In this document: piece by piece, positions 1-7,775 of the stretch
How the letters are laid out: each line of letters starts with the position of its first letter
How positions within the stretch are numbered: the first letter of the stretch is position 1
Assembly (NCBI GenBank): GCA_029211065.1
Contig: JARGFK010000045.1
Span: 1-34,779, forward strand
Direction: 5' to 3'
Source: Desulfobacterales bacterium
Lineage (GTDB): Bacteria > Desulfobacterota > Desulfobacteria > Desulfobacterales > JARGFK01
DNA length: 34,779 nt
Translations under genes and position numbers: made by a program
The notes under the pieces: generated by a model
Databases searched by the model: none
The model's input: only the letters and a program-made list of their open reading frames with translations
What the model was told of the DNA's origin: nothing

Positions 1-128
1 TTCCCTGTTCCCTGTTCCCTGTTCCCTGTTCCCTGTTCCCTGTTCCCTGTTCCCTGTTCCCTGTTCCCTGTTCCCTGTTCCCTGACACCCGACCCCTGTT
101 CCCTGTTCCCTGATCCCCGACCCCTGAC
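1..128. repeat. TTCCCTG heptad tandem array at 3' end of the pilus operon segment
   Basis: Bases 1-84 are twelve uninterrupted copies of the 7-mer TTCCCTG, and the array may continue off the window. Two further copies lie at 99-112, embedded in ACACCCGACCCC and ATCCCCGACCCCTGACC spacers. The array ends directly at the stop codon (TAG on the minus strand, 129-131) of the GspF-like gene. On the minus, transcribed strand it reads CAGGGAA, so it offers GGG runs separated by four bases, a possible G-quadruplex series. A 7-base period does not preserve reading frame, so copy-number change would matter only for RNA or DNA structure here. No gene is visible in this stretch. Confidence 0.95.
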
Positions 129-1349
129 CTAATGCGCCATTTTGGTAAGATCCCACATGGGCAGAAAAATCGCAAGTGCGAAAAACCCCACAACAAACGC
201 CAGCCCCACCGTCAGAACCGGAGCGATGGCATCGGAGAGTTTCTTCATGGCATATTCCAGTTCAACGTCATAGTGTTCGGAAATTTCGCGCAGCATTTCA
301 TCCAGGCTGCCGGACTCTTCCCCGATGGCGATCATGTTGACAACGATGGGTGTAAAATACTTTGCGGACTTCAGCGGTTCAGCAATACCGCGACCTTGTT
401 CAAGGCGTTCCGTGATTTGTTCGAATTCGCGGGCGATTGCTGCGTTGCCGATAGTTCCGGATAAAATTTTCATGGATTCCAGAACAGCCACCCCGCTGGA
501 CTGCAGGATGGCGAAAATGCTGGCAAAACGCGACATGGCGGCTTTTACAAACAAGCTTCCAAAAACCGGAATCCGCATCAGAAAAGCGTCCCGCACAAAT
601 TTGCCCTGTTCCGTCCGGAGATAATAGGTCAGCACAACGACGACTGCAACCACCACGCCGGCCAGTAAAAACCAGTAATCGGACAGTAGTTTATACATCA
701 GCATGCATATCCGGGTCGGCAGGGGAAGGGCGATATTGGATCGGAGGAACAACCCCACAAATTTTGGGATGACAAACGTCAGGAGAACAAAAAAAGCAAT
801 ACCCAGAAAACACACCACTATCATCGGGTATTGCAGGGCCGCCTTGATATCCGATTTGATCTTGTGTTCATGATCAACGATGTACAGCAGGCGGTCCAGA
901 ATATCCGGCAGAGCGCCGCTGGCTTCACCGGCCTGCACCATGCCGCAATACAACGGCGAGAATGCCCGGGGATGTTTACGGAAAGCATCGTACAGGCTGG
1001 CCCCCCCCTTGATATCGTTGGACATGTCTATGATGATTCTTTTAAGTACCGGATTTTCAGACTGGTTTTCCAAAACCTGCAGCAGTTTAATCATGGACAC
1101 GCCGGCCCGCAGCATGGTCCGGAACTGTTTGGTAAAAAGGATCAGCTCCGCCGTCCGGATCGGGGTCAGGCTTTCCATGATCCGGGTCCACAGGAGTCCC
1201 CCCCCCGCCCCGCCCTGCTCGGCAACCGACACGGGGATGTAACCGCGGGCCGACAGGATGCTGTTCGCCATATCAATGGAATCGGCTTCTATCACATCGG
1301 AAAAAGTATTGCCGTTCTCATTGATGGCTTGAAATGTGTATTTTGGCAT
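129..1349 (-). CDS. mshG: MSHA/type II secretion inner-membrane platform protein, GspF/PilC family
   Basis: This is a 406-residue polytopic inner-membrane protein of the GspF/PilC/MshG family. The family forms the cytoplasmic-membrane platform on which the assembly ATPase acts to polymerise pilin or pseudopilin. Two T2SSF cytoplasmic domains are seen: roughly residues 65-190, starting at the family-typical LILFTKQFRTMLRAGVS, and 265-390. Hydrophobic segments lie near 172-195, 226-245 and 375-400. The N-terminal PKYTFQAINENG segment is also typical, and the length matches full-length members (about 400). In MSHA loci this gene follows the ATPase gene mshE. Here it is separated from the mshE-like gene by about 640 bases holding a DUF559 gene and repeats. 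The start is an ATG at 1349. The msh symbol rests on family and gene order; gspF or pilC would fit equally on sequence alone. Confidence 0.9.
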   Translation of the reverse strand: MPKYTFQAINENGNTFSDVIEADSIDMANSILSARGYIPVSVAEQGGAGGGLLWTRIMESLTPIRTAELILFTKQFRTMLRAGVSMIKLLQVLENQSENPVLKRIIIDMSNDIKGGASLYDAFRKHPRAFSPLYCGMVQAGEASGALPDILDRLLYIVDHEHKIKSDIKAALQYPMIVVCFLGIAFFVLLTFVIPKFVGLFLRSNIALPLPTRICMLMYKLLSDYWFLLAGVVVAVVVVLTYYLRTEQGKFVRDAFLMRIPVFGSLFVKAAMSRFASIFAILQSSGVAVLESMKILSGTIGNAAIAREFEQITERLEQGRGIAEPLKSAKYFTPIVVNMIAIGEESGSLDEMLREISEHYDVELEYAMKKLSDAIAPVLTVGLAFVVGFFALAIFLPMWDLTKMAH

Positions 1350-1406
1350 TTTTTCTTATCTTCAAAGACTGTCCGTTAAATGGTCTGACCCTCCAAACCT
1401 TCGCCC

Positions 1407-1817
1407 CTATAGCAGTCTTGCGCCCCTACCTGATGAAAAAGGAGAATTACTATCATCAATTTCCTTCCCCCCTTGTGGGGGAAGGTCAGGATGGGGGGTT
1501 AAATTCACAATAATAACCTTTTTTATAGCCTCAATATCTTGAAAGACCTCATGGTTCCAGAACCTTATCACTCTAAATCCTTGAGAATGAAGCCATTGTT
1601 CACGTTGATGGTCATAACTGCGTCGACGTGCATGTTGTCCTCCATCCAGTTCAATGACCAGTCTATTTTCAAAACAAACAAAATCAACAATATATTTTCC
1701 GACGGGAGATTGTCTGCGAAACTTGTAGCCCTTTAACTGGCGGCCGCGAATGTGTCGCCAGAGCAATTGCTCGGCATCCGTTAGATTTTTCCTCAGATGC
1801 CTGGCAGTTGAGAGCAT
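1407..1817 (-). CDS. DUF559 domain protein (Vsr/restriction-like endonuclease fold)
   Basis: This 136-residue protein has a DUF559 core at residues 1-106. The family belongs to the PD-(D/E)xK nuclease-like fold related to very-short-patch-repair endonuclease. Visible motifs are the N-terminal ARHLRKNLTDAEQLLW, the centre IVDFVCFENRLVIELDGGQH with D45, E56, D58 and Q61-H62, and the typical RVIRFWNHEV stretch. The cellular role of the family is unknown. The last 30 residues (TPHPDLPPQGGKE and beyond) are translated from an intergenic repeat at 1463-1498, not from the domain, so the stop codon at 1407 lies beyond the repeat. A reverse-complement copy of that repeat lies just upstream of the start codon. 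The gene interrupts the spacing between two pilus genes and has no functional link to them, which suggests insertion of a small mobile or cargo-like unit. Confidence 0.85.
   Translation of the reverse strand: MLSTARHLRKNLTDAEQLLWRHIRGRQLKGYKFRRQSPVGKYIVDFVCFENRLVIELDGGQHARRRSYDHQREQWLHSQGFRVIRFWNHEVFQDIEAIKKVIIVNLTPHPDLPPQGGKEIDDSNSPFSSGRGARLL
1463..1498. repeat. Left inverted-repeat unit flanking the DUF559 gene
   Basis: This 36-base unit starts with a hairpin, CCTTCCCCCC-TTGT-GGGGGAAGG (1463-1485), followed by TCAGGATGGGGGG. It is repeated in reverse complement at 1823-1867 on the other side of the DUF559 gene. It lies inside the 3' end of that reading frame and supplies the PHPDLPPQGGK tail. 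The hairpin could also act as a transcription terminator, but no clear U-tract follows on either strand. Confidence 0.85.
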
Positions 1818-1822
1818 GTTAT

Positions 1823-1867
1823 CCCCCCATCCCGGCCTTCCCGGCCTTCCCCCGCAAGGGGGGAAGG
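1823..1867. repeat. Right inverted-repeat unit flanking the DUF559 gene
   Basis: This is the reverse complement of the unit at 1463-1498: CCCCCCATCCC, then CCTTCCCCCG-CA-AGGGGGGAAGG. It carries a 9-base internal duplication (GGCCTTCCC repeated at 1834-1851), which explains its length of 45 rather than 36. The start codon of the DUF559 gene (1815-1817) lies five bases inside this repeat, and its G-run is the only ribosome-binding-like sequence in front of the gene. Confidence 0.85.
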
Positions 1868-1911
1868 AGCAGTTTAGCGGCCTTACCCCACAAGATAGAA
1901 ATGGGTTTCGT

Positions 1912-1980
1912 CCCCCTGGTCCCCGACCCCCGACCCCTGACCCCTGACCAGCCTTCAGCCATCAGCCTAATCCACCTTTA
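1912..1980 (-). repeat. G-rich repeat (quadruplex motif) plus GGCTGAAGG repeat after the mshE-like gene
   Basis: Five C-runs on the plus strand (1912-1916, 1921-1924, 1927-1931, 1934-1937, 1941-1944) are spaced by 2-4 bases. On the minus (sense) strand this gives five runs of four or five G, a textbook intramolecular G-quadruplex motif. Between it and the stop codon of the ATPase gene (1988-1990) lie GGCTGATGGCTGAAGGCTGG and GGCTAAAGGTGG, degenerate members of the GGCTGAAGG family seen elsewhere in the window. The order on the sense strand is stop codon, GGCTGAAGG units, G-rich units, then the DUF559 block. Confidence 0.85.
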
Positions 1981-1987
1981 GCCTATT

Positions 1988-3688
1988 TCACGCCATAATA
2001 GCCGAGGCTGCTTCTTCAAGGGTTGTGACACCTTCCAGAACCTTTGCAGCGGCATCTTCCATGAGTGTCGTCAGGGTCCCGGCCTGACGTGCGGCCCGGG
2101 TGATCTCCTGGGCCGAGCGCCGGTTTAAAATCATCTCCTGAACCATGTCATCGATTACCAAAACTTCGTAAATCCCGGAACGCCCCTTGAACCCCTTGTC
2201 CATGCAGTTGAAACAGCCGGTCCCCTGCATGAAAGTGGCGCCCTCAACCTTGTCCAAACCCCATGATTCCAAGGCCTTCTGGGGCGGCTGGTAGGGTTTT
2301 TTGCAATAATCGCAAATCCGCCGTACCAGTCGCTGGGCAACCGAAATCAGCATAACGGAAGAGACCAGAAAAGGTTCGATCCCCATATCGATGAAGCGGG
2401 TAATGGCCCCGGCAGCGTCATTGGTATGTACCGTACTCAAAACCCGGTGACCTGTCAGGGCTGCCTGCACGGCAATGCTTGCGGTTTCAGGGTCTCGAAT
2501 TTCACCCACCATGATCACATCCGGGTCCTGCCGCATGACGGACCGGAGCCCGCTGGCAAACGTCATGCCGGCTTTGCGATTGAATTGAATCTGCCTAATT
2601 TTTTCCATCCGGTATTCCACCGGGTCTTCCAGCGTAATAATGTTGATATCCGGCTTGTTGATTTTTTTCAGCATGGAATAGACCGTGGTGCTTTTGCCGC
2701 TGCCTGTCGGGCCGGTACAAAGAATCATGCCATAAGGTTTAACTACCATGGATTCGATCTTATCCCTGTCGGGTGCGGACATACCGAGGTGCTCCAGCGA
2801 GTAAACGCCGGAGCTGGTGTCCAGCAGCCGGATAACCATGTTTTCGCCATAGATGGTCGGCAGGGTGGAGGTGCGGATATTGATTTCCTTATTATCCATC
2901 TTAATCGTAAAGCGGCCGTCCTGGGGCACCCTTGATAACGCGATGTCCATATTGGCCAGGATCTTAATTCTGGAAACGATCGGGAGCATCATGGCCTTGG
3001 GCGGCGCCGGCACGTCGTGCAGCTTGCCGTCAACCCTGAACCGAACTTGGACATAGTCCTTTTCCGGACTGATATGCACATCGCTGGCCCCTTCCCGTAC
3101 CGCCTGGGCGAGAATCGAGTTCACTAAACGGACAACCGGCGCCTCTTCAGCCATGTCCTGGAGCGATCCGACTTCCACATCCTCTGTCAGCAAAGCCCGT
3201 TCGGCCTCCTCTTCCTTTTCATACTCCATATCTTCCAAAACGCCGCCGATACCGGAATAGGTGCCATACAGGCTGCCGATCAACTGGTTCATTTCCTGAT
3301 CCGTACAAATAACCGTCTCTACTTCCGTATTGGTATGGACTTCAATGGCATCCAGCGTATTGATATCCATGGGGTCGGTCATGGCTACGGTCAGCAGGTA
3401 ACGGGTTTTCCGGAGAGGTACCACCTGGTGCTTCTGAGCCATTTCCACAGGGACAACCCGGGCCAGTTCCATATCAACCGGATACTTATCGGGTGTATAT
3501 TTTTTAACCCGCAATTGTTTCGAGATCTGATCGACGATCTGGGAACCGCTGACAACGCCCTCGCGCACCAGAAACTGCCCCAGCTTCAGGTTGGTCCGCT
3601 TTTGATTGGCTATGGCATGGTTAAGCTGTTCTTCCGTCAGCAGCCCGCCCTCTATGAGCATCTCGCCCAGTCTCTTTTTGATTCTCAC
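1988..3688 (-). CDS. mshE: MSHA/type II secretion assembly ATPase (GspE/PilB/MshE family) with MshEN c-di-GMP-binding motifs
   Basis: This 566-residue cytoplasmic hexameric ATPase powers pilus or pseudopilus extension. The N-terminus carries two consecutive MshEN-type motifs, residues 6-29 (R-L-G ... G-L-L ... L ... Q) and 35-58 (K-L-G ... G-V-V ... I ... Q). The MshEN motif is the known cyclic-di-GMP-binding element of this family. The ATPase core has Walker A GPTGSGKST at 326-334, the acidic ITLEDPVE box near 351-358, the Walker B/Glu region with D390 and E396 (VGEIRD), and a His box TVHTNDA near 419-425. A zinc tetracysteine is present as C459/C462 and C492/C495. The start is a GTG at 3686-3688 that overlaps the TGA of the upstream MshM-like gene (GTGA), indicating translational coupling. 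All catalytic elements are intact. Confidence 0.93.
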   Translation of the reverse strand: MRIKKRLGEMLIEGGLLTEEQLNHAIANQKRTNLKLGQFLVREGVVSGSQIVDQISKQLRVKKYTPDKYPVDMELARVVPVEMAQKHQVVPLRKTRYLLTVAMTDPMDINTLDAIEVHTNTEVETVICTDQEMNQLIGSLYGTYSGIGGVLEDMEYEKEEEAERALLTEDVEVGSLQDMAEEAPVVRLVNSILAQAVREGASDVHISPEKDYVQVRFRVDGKLHDVPAPPKAMMLPIVSRIKILANMDIALSRVPQDGRFTIKMDNKEINIRTSTLPTIYGENMVIRLLDTSSGVYSLEHLGMSAPDRDKIESMVVKPYGMILCTGPTGSGKSTTVYSMLKKINKPDINIITLEDPVEYRMEKIRQIQFNRKAGMTFASGLRSVMRQDPDVIMVGEIRDPETASIAVQAALTGHRVLSTVHTNDAAGAITRFIDMGIEPFLVSSVMLISVAQRLVRRICDYCKKPYQPPQKALESWGLDKVEGATFMQGTGCFNCMDKGFKGRSGIYEVLVIDDMVQEMILNRRSAQEITRAARQAGTLTTLMEDAAAKVLEGVTTLEEAASAIMA

Positions 3689-5313
3689 TTCTTCACCAAA
3701 TACGGATCGGCAAAAAACACCGTCCCATCATCCCAGCCGGTCATTATTTCTCCCTTTTTTGAAAAAACCGGCGGCAACTGCGCTAATCGCTCTCTGGCGA
3801 TGGCTTCATCGAAAAAGTATTCCCGCAGTAAAATTGAAAACCGGATATCACCGGCAGGATTCCAGTTAGGCACCATACGAATGGGCGGCGCCGCATCCGG
3901 ATACGATCGAAGGGCCTGAATGGCCTCGTCCAGCCGGTCCTTGTCTTCCAGTTTTACCCACCAGACCGCTTGCGGCAGCGGCTTTACGGCCGCCGGGATT
4001 GCCGGAACGGAAATCAAGCGGCCGGCATCAATTTGATTGGGGTTGGCTATTTGCGGGTTGGCCCCAAGAAGAGATTTTTGATGCTGATAGCTGAATTCAC
4101 CGTAGACTTTCTCAATCAGTCGCCACAGGGTTTCATTTTGCTTTAAGGCAACCCGGCCCAGCAACGACGGAAATCTTTTTTTGTCTTCCCGCAACTGCTC
4201 GGCTGTCGCCGGTATCGTCGAAATGGTTGCTGCCTGAATTGAACCAGAGGCATCATTGCTATCCGTATTCAATGCAGATTCTTTTAACGTGCCTTCCCCA
4301 CCGAATGAACGCTGTATCTCAGGAGTGGTGGCAGCAACCTGCTCCTGATGCGTTCCGGACGGGACGGACGTTCGGGTTTTCAACAGATCGGATATTTTAA
4401 TTTTTGTCGGGAACAGTCCTGCCGCAAATATAATGATCGCCAGCGCAACCAGGCCGGTCGTCGTGACGCGCATCCATTTCGGGATCAACCCCGAAAATGA
4501 ACGCTTCACGCAAGAACGCACCAGCATCCCGCCGGCCCGTGAGCGGTTCTGGATAATCATTGCCAGGATGCTGAGGTGACACAGATTGACGATCTTGCGC
4601 GGATACCCGCCCGAAGCCCTGTAGATCATCCAGAGGGCCGGAAGGGTAAACACGGCCGGCGGCTTGGGCGTTTCGCTGGATTGCCGGATACGAAACCGGA
4701 TCATTTGGCGGGTATCCCGAAAATTCAGCGGGCTTAGAATGTGATAGAGATTAATCCTGTCCGCAAAATTGGCATACGTTTCGAGCGTATTTTCAAATTC
4801 CTTTTGTGCAAAAATTGCGATCTGAAGTAATTTGTAGTCGTTGGTTTCAAAATTCAGAAACTCCCTCATAATCTCGAGACAAAAATCGGGGATTTTCTGA
4901 CCTTCATCGATAATCAGGATAACGATCTTGTTTTCATCGACACCTTTGCGGAAAATATATTTTTTGATGATTTCCTTCAACTGCCAGTCGTTGAGATCCG
5001 CCGGAGGAGGGAACCCGGTAAACATTTCAGCCACCGTACCCAGGAATTCCGAAGAATTGCTGAAATAAGGGTCCAGAATCAGATGCGTTTCACACTCCTT
5101 ATCGCCGGCAAACCTGCGGATGAGCTGCCGGCAAAGGGTTGTCTTGCCCGTGCCCACCTCCCCGATCACTACATTCAGACCGCGACGCAGGCGTAAGGCG
5201 AGTTCCAGTTTCTGCAGGCACTCGATGTGCTGCCGGGACTGGAAAAAGTATTCCGGATCGGGCGAATTGGAAAACGGTTCCTTGATCAGATGAATGATAC
5301 GAAAATAATCCAT
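3685..5313 (-). CDS. mshM: ExeA/MshM-like AAA ATPase with C-terminal periplasmic LysM-like region
   Basis: This 542-residue protein of the ExeA/GspA/MshM family is thought to help the secretin assemble through peptidoglycan. The N-terminal AAA domain begins with the family-typical YFRIIHLIKEPFSNSPDPEYFF. It has Walker A GEVGTGKTT at 51-59 and Walker B IVILIIDEGQK at 130-140 (D136, E137). A single membrane segment at about 285-301 puts the C-terminus in the periplasm. Residues about 385-440 (LKQNETLWRLIEKVYGEFS ... NPNQIDAGRLISVP) resemble a LysM/FimV-type peptidoglycan-binding module. A SPOR-like stretch (VWWVKLEDKDRLDEAIQALRSYP) follows. Canonical MshM lacks such a long tail and MSHA loci encode a separate MshN; no mshN is present here. 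The ATG at 5313 lies 11 bases after the secretin stop, and the 3' end overlaps the mshE-like start. Confidence 0.87.
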   Translation of the reverse strand: MDYFRIIHLIKEPFSNSPDPEYFFQSRQHIECLQKLELALRLRRGLNVVIGEVGTGKTTLCRQLIRRFAGDKECETHLILDPYFSNSSEFLGTVAEMFTGFPPPADLNDWQLKEIIKKYIFRKGVDENKIVILIIDEGQKIPDFCLEIMREFLNFETNDYKLLQIAIFAQKEFENTLETYANFADRINLYHILSPLNFRDTRQMIRFRIRQSSETPKPPAVFTLPALWMIYRASGGYPRKIVNLCHLSILAMIIQNRSRAGGMLVRSCVKRSFSGLIPKWMRVTTTGLVALAIIIFAAGLFPTKIKISDLLKTRTSVPSGTHQEQVAATTPEIQRSFGGEGTLKESALNTDSNDASGSIQAATISTIPATAEQLREDKKRFPSLLGRVALKQNETLWRLIEKVYGEFSYQHQKSLLGANPQIANPNQIDAGRLISVPAIPAAVKPLPQAVWWVKLEDKDRLDEAIQALRSYPDAAPPIRMVPNWNPAGDIRFSILLREYFFDEAIARERLAQLPPVFSKKGEIMTGWDDGTVFFADPYLVKK

Positions 5314-5324
5314 TTATCGACACT

Positions 5325-6917
5325 TTATTGCGGAACTACTTCAGGTTTAATTGCCGGAGGCTTCTGTTCCGCCGGTTTTGGTTGAATCGCTTCAAATGGT
5401 TGTTCTTTGAGAATATGCGGGGTAATGAATATCAGCAGGTCTTCCATTGCTCCCTTATCGCTATCACTTTTAAAAAGCCAGCCCAATAAGGGAATATCCT
5501 TCAAGGAAGGCACACCGGTTTCAGTCTTATCGGTTTTCTCCTTTGTCAGCCCGCCGATAACGGTTGTTTGCCCGTCAAAGAGCAAAATATTAGTTTCTGC
5601 CATTTTAGTTGATATAGTGGGGCCTATAGTCCCTTCTTTCAAAATCTCGTCCTTATTTGTCTTAATTTGCAGCTTCAACATTTTGCCATCAATTACATGG
5701 GGAGTGACTTCCAAACTAAGTGTTGCCTTCTTATATTCGACCTTAACGGTATTGTCCTGAATGGATTGATACGGCGAGTCAGTACCGCTTTCGATAATCG
5801 CCTTCTGGTTGTCTAAAGTAGTAATGGACGGGCTTGAAAGAATATTTATTTTGTTATCTTTCTGCAGAGCTGAAAGCTGAACATTCAAAATATAACTCCC
5901 GATACTTTGTGTAACATACCCGATGGTCATGGGAAGGCTGCCCGTAATTTCGGCGGCTGGAAAATTAGACACCAGCCCGGAGGTGGGATCAATCGCAGTG
6001 CCGACGGTATTTCCCATAACCCCCGATGTATTGGCCCCGGAAGTAATCCAAGTGTTACCACCCCCCTTATAAAGCCCGCCCCACTGAACCCCCAACTCAC
6101 GGGCGGTGTCCTTGGTTGCCTCAACGATATGGGCTTCAATCAGAATTTGATGGGTCGGCCGGTCCAGTTTTTCAATAATCGGCAGGATTGCATCGATATC
6201 GGCCTGAATGGCCTGGATAATAAGTGAGTTGGTGTGCTCGTCCACCATGATCGACCCGATCGGTTTGCCCTCCGCATTTAAGGTGAGAAATTTTTCCAAA
6301 TTTGCTTTCAGTTTCACAGCTTCAGAATAATTGATCTTAACAACCTGAGTCATAGGCTGCGCCACCAGCCGAAAGCCCTGCTTCTGGGACTCCCTCTTGA
6401 GGTCTTGCGCCATATCCTCCATGGTCATGATGCGGATGATGTCCCCTTCCCAGCTATAGGTCAGTCCGTGGGTGCGCAACAGCGCTTTAAAGACCTGATC
6501 CCAGGGCGCCTTGCTGATATTGATGTTGGCCTTGCCTTTAACCTTCTCGTTAATCATGATATTCTGATCGGCGGCCTTGGCCAATGCCCGGAGCAGGACG
6601 GTCACGTCAATATCATGCATTTTCATACTGACAGGCGTTGTGGGAAGCAGCTTTTCAAATTCCACGGTTGGTCTTACTTCAGTCGGTCTTGCTGCCGTGG
6701 TGGAAATTTCAGGCTGAGTTACGGTCGGCGGTTTTTCAACAGGCTTTTTGACTGAGGGAGAATATCCGCGCGAGCTTTCCGCCATTATTTTCCACTTGTC
6801 GAAAAAGGTATCTTTTTTAACGTCCTTTTTCTGCGCGCATCCACCGATCATGATCGCGATCATAACGAAAGCAGCAAGCCATGGCGCTGATTTTTTACAA
6901 TAATGATTAACAGTCAT
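5325..6917 (-). CDS. mshL: Outer-membrane secretin, MshL/PilQ type lipoprotein
   Basis: This 530-residue secretin forms the outer-membrane channel for the pilus or secreted substrate. A signal peptide with lipobox IGGC (lipidated C27) marks it as an outer-membrane lipoprotein. A proline/threonine-rich linker (about 52-95) is followed by an N0/STN domain (about 95-165), a secretin N-type ring domain (about 190-255) and the C-terminal secretin barrel domain (about 330-505). The signature VPSLKDIPLLGWLF and the terminal EDLLIFITPHIL are typical. Only a short N-domain set is present, as in MshL, in contrast to the longer GspD. It is followed 11 bases later by the MshM-like ATPase. The ATG at 6917 has no strong ribosome-binding site. 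MshL is the best name by domain layout and gene order. Confidence 0.92.
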   Translation of the reverse strand: MTVNHYCKKSAPWLAAFVMIAIMIGGCAQKKDVKKDTFFDKWKIMAESSRGYSPSVKKPVEKPPTVTQPEISTTAARPTEVRPTVEFEKLLPTTPVSMKMHDIDVTVLLRALAKAADQNIMINEKVKGKANINISKAPWDQVFKALLRTHGLTYSWEGDIIRIMTMEDMAQDLKRESQKQGFRLVAQPMTQVVKINYSEAVKLKANLEKFLTLNAEGKPIGSIMVDEHTNSLIIQAIQADIDAILPIIEKLDRPTHQILIEAHIVEATKDTARELGVQWGGLYKGGGNTWITSGANTSGVMGNTVGTAIDPTSGLVSNFPAAEITGSLPMTIGYVTQSIGSYILNVQLSALQKDNKINILSSPSITTLDNQKAIIESGTDSPYQSIQDNTVKVEYKKATLSLEVTPHVIDGKMLKLQIKTNKDEILKEGTIGPTISTKMAETNILLFDGQTTVIGGLTKEKTDKTETGVPSLKDIPLLGWLFKSDSDKGAMEDLLIFITPHILKEQPFEAIQPKPAEQKPPAIKPEVVPQ

Positions 6918-7271
6918 ATTAAGGTTCCCATATTTGTCTTGAGGCGCATTGCCTTCGCCCGATCTTCACACCCGGATTCTGTGTGGTTCAAAGCCTAAGT
7001 ACTCTCTTTCGTAAATTCACTCACGTATTCTGCAATATAGATTTTGAGACACCTTCTTTGAAATCCCCCTTGCCCCCTTTAATAAAGGGGGAATTTTTAC
7101 CCCTCCCTTTTTTAAAGAGAGACCGCCTGCCTGTGCGTGCCCGCACGCAGACAGGGGAGGAATTTTAGCACGTTAACGTATTTATAAAAATATGTACTAA
7201 GTTCATGGGGAAGAGCCGCCACAAACCGGATACGGCGGAAACGTGCACGTCGTCTTCGAAACAAGCCGTAA
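6918..7271. other. 354-base intergenic gap inside the pilus operon
   Basis: There is no credible gene between the PilP-like and secretin genes. The stretch holds a compound palindromic repeat (7061-7168) and otherwise plain AT/GC-mixed sequence. I see no convincing promoter for the secretin, so the operon is probably co-transcribed across the gap or has an internal promoter I cannot recognise. Confidence 0.7.
7061..7168. repeat. Compound palindromic intergenic repeat
   Basis: Two nested hairpins occur. The first is CCCCCTTTA (7073-7081) with TAAAGGGGG (7083-7091), framed by AAATCCCCC and GGGGAATTTTTA. The second is CCTGTGCGTGC (7130-7140) with GCACGCAGACAGG (7143-7155, a two-base bulge). Outer arms TTTACCCCTCCC (7097-7108) and GGGGAGGAATTTTA (7155-7168) also pair in part. 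The AAATCCCCC...AAAGGGGG motif recurs at 10482 and 18535. Short peptides read from it (for example RAGTHRQAVSL) are repeat translations, not genes. Confidence 0.8.
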
Positions 7272-7775
7272 TTACCTTGTCTCTTTGAGTGGCAGAATAA
7301 TCTCATCGGCCGTTCCCGGGACCGCGATGACCACCTGTTTGGGATCGATGCTTTTTATAACCGGCCCGCCCCGGCCCAGTTCGTCGCCAAGCTCATATTC
7401 GACCCCATTGATGATGGCCAGCCTTTGTGCTCCCATTTCCAGATATCCGGTATACACTCGACTTTCTTCTGCTTTGGCCTCTTTCCTGCTTTCCACGATC
7501 ACTTCCGCTCTGGTTTCCGCTTGGCGCTCCATATGCCAGAAAGGATCCTGGCTCCATTCGCTCCTGGCCTGCCGGATGATATACATATCTGTTTCCGTAA
7601 ACGCATCTTTGAGGCTGTTGGCAACATCGGCGATAAATTTGTTGGTATCGGCAACACCGGTTACCGCGACTGCCGGTTTTTTTTTGGCGCCGGAAGAACT
7701 AAACAGAAAGTTGTAAAGGCCGAACACAACAACTACCGACATTATAACCAGAATGACCTTTTCACGTTTTGCCAT
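7272..7775 (-). CDS. PilP/GspC-like inner-membrane pilus assembly protein (MshK position)
   Basis: This 167-residue protein has one N-terminal membrane segment (residues about 7-25), a charged helical middle (about 60-105), and a C-terminal domain. That domain reads YTGYLEMGAQRLAIINGVEYELGDEL, then the glycine-rich GGPVIKSIDPKQVVI, and ends in EIILPL. The pattern G-x-x-x-A-I-I-N-G-x-x-Y-x-x-G resembles the HR/PilP/GspC domain that contacts the secretin N0 domain. The position between the PilO-like and secretin genes matches MshK or PilP. A start 54 bases upstream (7829) is open, but its 18 codons run through an intergenic CTGAAGG repeat. The ATG at 7775 (MAKREKVILV), directly before the membrane helix, is preferred. 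Family assignment is by pattern and context and is moderate. Confidence 0.78.
   Translation of the reverse strand: MAKREKVILVIMSVVVVFGLYNFLFSSSGAKKKPAVAVTGVADTNKFIADVANSLKDAFTETDMYIIRQARSEWSQDPFWHMERQAETRAEVIVESRKEAKAEESRVYTGYLEMGAQRLAIINGVEYELGDELGRGGPVIKSIDPKQVVIAVPGTADEIILPLKETR

Noticed and set aside
1-112. CRISPR-like array of short repeats
   Set aside because: The repeats are 7 bases with no unique spacers; this is a simple tandem repeat.
1336-1947. Short plus-strand frames around the DUF559 gene
   Set aside because: They run antisense to DUF559 and through the inverted repeats; residues such as GLPGLPPQGGKE are repeat translations.
7112-7306. Possible 64-residue protein on the minus strand
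   Set aside because: Its second half (RAGTHRQAVSL) is a translation of the palindromic repeat at 7061-7168, and it has no domain or ribosome-binding site.
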